DNA of 64,000 bases. It comes from Mesotoga sp. BH458_6_3_2_1. Lineage in GTDB: Bacteria; Thermotogota; Thermotogae; Petrotogales; Kosmotogaceae. Both the position numbers and the translations under genes were made by a program. Under the pieces are notes generated by a model, which saw only the letters and a program-made list of their open reading frames with translations, was not told the DNA's origin and made no database searches. This document shows positions 61,917 to 64,000 of the stretch, in pieces. The stretch covers positions 62,001-126,000 of the forward strand of contig NZ_JFHL01000005.1 in assembly GCF_003664995.1 (NCBI RefSeq), in the 5' to 3' direction. The first letter of the stretch is position 1. Every line of letters starts with the position of its first letter.

Positions 61917-64000
61917 CTTAGGTCTTCGATAATCTTCTCGATCCTGAGAATGTTGTCTTGACTTATCGAAAGTCTTTCTCTGTTCTCATTGACAACTTCT
62001 TCAGGAGCATTGTCGACAAAGCTCTTGTTTTCAAGCTTCGATTTGGTTCGGGTAAGATCGTTTCTCTCCTTCTCGAGTTTTCCCTGTAATCTCTGGATTT
62101 CAGCCTCGGTGTCAATCTCACCCAATACTACATAAAGCGTATTTTCATTATCTGCCCAGGCTGAAACGCTTCCCGAGGTCTTTTCATCTCTCCGGCCAAT
62201 CTCATTTGAATTCGATAGATGAGATACAAGCTTCAGGACTTCTGAATCAATCTCTCTTCCGAGACAGTAGACATCGGTCTTCGAGGAGGGAGGAATATTC
62301 ATCTCCGCCTTAACGTTTCTGATTCCTCTCACTATTTCCATGATCCTCGAAAACTCGTTTTCTGAAGCATCGTCGAAATCCGACTCATCGAACTCCGGCC
62401 ATTCAGAAGAGATCAGCAAGCCTTCGGAACCAGGGAGTCTCTGCCAGATTTCTTCGGTTATGTACGGCATGAAGGGATGAAGCATTCTCAAAGAGGCGTC
62501 TAGGATCTTAATGAGAACATTCTGCGCTACAGCTCGATCTTCGGCTCCTCTGTTCAGTCTCGGTTTTATACTTTCAATGTACCAATCACAGAATTCATTC
62601 CAGAAGAAAGAATAGATCGTCTTGGAGGCTGTCGGGAAATCATAGACGTCGATTGAGCTTTCGACTGCCGTCACAGATTTCGCCAATCGGGACATTATCC
62701 AGCGGTCCTCCACAGCTAGCTTCGTTTCATCGATCTCCATCTTTTCGAAACCCTCCATGTTAAGGAAGACAAACCTCGAGGCGTTCCAGATCTTGTTGGC
62801 GAACTTCTTGTAAGTATCAAAGAATCTTACATCGAGTTTGATATCGTGATTCTGGGCCGCAAGAATGGCAAGTGTGAAACGCATGGCATCCGTACCGTGT
62901 TCCTCTATTACATCAAGTGGGTCGATGCCGTTTCCCAGTGACTTTGACATCTTTCTTCCGTTTTTGTCTCTGATTAAACGAGTGATATAGACATGATCAA
63001 AAGGCTTATCTCCCATGAAGTGGTACCCGGCCATTATCATCCTTGCCACCCAGAAGAAGATGATATCGAAGGCCGTTACCAGAACACTCGTTGGATAAAA
63101 AGCTTTCAGATCGGATGTCTTTTCTGGCCAGCCCAGAGTGGTAAATGGCCACAGCTGTGAAGAGAACCAGGTATCCAGAACATCTTCATCCTGTCTCAGC
63201 TTTCTGGAGCCGCACCTGGGACAGAATTCGGGATCATGTTCTTCAACTATTATCTCGTTGCAATCATCACAATACCATACGGGAACCCTGTGGCCCCACC
63301 ACAACTGGCGCGAGATACACCAGTCGCGAATTTCGTGCATCCAGTTCAAATATACCTTCTTCCAAGTTTCGGGAAAGAAGACTACGTCTCCTTGCTCGAC
63401 AGCCTCTATAGCCCTTTTTGCAAGCGGCCCAACTTTGACATACCATTGATCGGAAAGCGAGGGTTCAACTATGGTCTCGCAGCGATAGCATCTTCCGACG
63501 GCATGCACCATGGGTTCGACTTTTATCAGGAAGCCCTGTTCCTCGAGATCTTTGACGACCTGTTTCCTCGCTTCGTATCTGTCGAGGCCTCTATACTTCC
63601 CGCCATTCTCGTTAATCCTTGCATCTTTATCGATTACCTCGATCACTTCCAGACCATGTCGCAGGCCTATCTGAAAATCATTGGGATCGTGAGCCGGTGT
63701 TACCTTTAGGGCTCCGGTTCCAAAGGATGGATCTACATACCTGTCCTGAATTATCGGAATCTCTCTGTTCATTAGCGGCAGAATAACCGTCTTGCCTGCA
63801 ATACCCTCATATCGTTCGTCGGAAGGGTAGACCGCGACTGCCGTATCCGCAAGCATTGTCTCGGGCCGAGTAGTTGCGATTACAACGTATTCTTCGCTAC
63901 CCTTTATAGGGTACTTTATATGATAGAAGGCTCCCTTTTCATCTTCATGCTCGACTTCTTCGTCGGACAGAACTGTTGCACATCTCGGACACCAGTTCAC
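61913..64000 (-). CDS. valS: Valyl-tRNA synthetase, C-terminal part (cut by window end)
   Basis: The frame is open to the last base of the window; about 695 C-terminal residues are visible, so roughly the first 150-180 including the HIGH motif are outside. NWCPRCATVLSDEEVE and a second CPRCG with CxxC pairs belong to the zinc and editing regions; ATTRPETMLADTAVAVYP is the editing-domain motif; GRKMSKSLGNGIDP is the KMSKS loop. The C-terminal coiled coil (last 65 or so residues) is typical of ValS. Confidence 0.96.
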   Translation of the reverse strand: MNWCPRCATVLSDEEVEHEDEKGAFYHIKYPIKGSEEYVVIATTRPETMLADTAVAVYPSDERYEGIAGKTVILPLMNREIPIIQDRYVDPSFGTGALKVTPAHDPNDFQIGLRHGLEVIEVIDKDARINENGGKYRGLDRYEARKQVVKDLEEQGFLIKVEPMVHAVGRCYRCETIVEPSLSDQWYVKVGPLAKRAIEAVEQGDVVFFPETWKKVYLNWMHEIRDWCISRQLWWGHRVPVWYCDDCNEIIVEEHDPEFCPRCGSRKLRQDEDVLDTWFSSQLWPFTTLGWPEKTSDLKAFYPTSVLVTAFDIIFFWVARMIMAGYHFMGDKPFDHVYITRLIRDKNGRKMSKSLGNGIDPLDVIEEHGTDAMRFTLAILAAQNHDIKLDVRFFDTYKKFANKIWNASRFVFLNMEGFEKMEIDETKLAVEDRWIMSRLAKSVTAVESSIDVYDFPTASKTIYSFFWNEFCDWYIESIKPRLNRGAEDRAVAQNVLIKILDASLRMLHPFMPYITEEIWQRLPGSEGLLISSEWPEFDESDFDDASENEFSRIMEIVRGIRNVKAEMNIPPSSKTDVYCLGREIDSEVLKLVSHLSNSNEIGRRDEKTSGSVSAWADNENTLYVVLGEIDTEAEIQRLQGKLEKERNDLTRTKSKLENKSFVDNAPEEVVNENRERLSISQDNILRIEKIIEDLR

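Noticed and set aside
61913-64000. Truncated valS as a pseudogene
   Set aside because: The frame runs without interruption to the last base of the window, so the missing N-terminus is due to the window edge; the same applies to the first gene at base 1.

Overview
The window looks like a chromosomal segment of a mesophilic or moderately thermophilic member of the Thermotogota, most likely the Mesotoga/Kosmotoga group. This placement is inferred from the sequence alone. The reasons are a tRNase Z of the short Thermotoga type, the rpsF-ssb-rpsR-rplI block, a two-domain protein disulfide oxidoreductase paired with TrxB, many ABC importers, strong GGAGG ribosome sites with frequent TTG/GTG starts, TATAAT promoters, and GC content apparently in the mid-40s. 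No rRNA, tRNA, CRISPR array, prophage or transposase gene was seen.

Layout. 1-3525 (+): the end of one multi-pass membrane protein, a full tandem paralogue, and a Wzi-like outer-membrane barrel. 3544-20278 (-): surE, then a tightly packed run of 14 genes (4430-20278) transcribed away from a promoter near 20311. It holds a molybdenum hydroxylase with three kinds of subunit, a spare FAD and a spare 2Fe-2S subunit, MocA, a PLP lyase-like enzyme, a PreA-like flavoprotein, SsnA, a hydantoinase, a YgeW-type carbamoyltransferase and YgeY. It ends in an ABC importer (binding protein plus a fused two-domain permease). The gene content matches the E. coli yge/ygf/ssnA/xdhD island and the clusters tied to anaerobic purine and urate breakdown in gut bacteria. 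A divergent ABC ATPase at 20508 has a degenerate signature motif and a degenerate H-loop.

21559-27061: an exported glycerophosphodiesterase, an MFS carrier and ugpBAE-like glycerol-3-phosphate uptake genes. 27080-28012 (-): an FMN-binding membrane protein and a flavodoxin-like protein. 28152-30791 (+): ribosomal and ssb genes behind a structured leader, then tRNase Z. 30825-34457 (+): NfeD, SPFH protein, a membrane protein, and a PDO/TrxB thiol pair under a promoter carrying a CsoR/CstR-like palindrome. 34510-35454 (-): LD-carboxypeptidase.

35455-36868 is a non-coding island of about 1.4 kb. It is built from several families of short hairpins laid out in arrays with constant spacers, a 14-bp tandem array, and two identical 34-bp palindromic repeats. 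36869-39125 (-) is an amino-acid ABC importer whose mRNA leader has a terminator and an upstream segment able to pair with the terminator's 5' arm, so it is a candidate riboswitch or attenuator. 39386-44706: deoxynucleoside kinase, a polyferredoxin, two paralogous small exported proteins and glycerate kinase. 44783-47719 (-): a second sugar-type ABC importer.

48209-54056: a small Cys-rich protein, a seven-repeat lipoprotein, a DUF6062-like zinc protein, an orphan terminated transcription unit on the minus strand (about 51018-51370), a DUF438/hemerythrin/PAS protein and a ferredoxin-tailed aldo-keto reductase. 54170-57703 (+): glmU, prs, rplY and pth. 57715-64000 (-): uvrB, a small basic protein, ruvA, folC and valS, which is cut by the window end.
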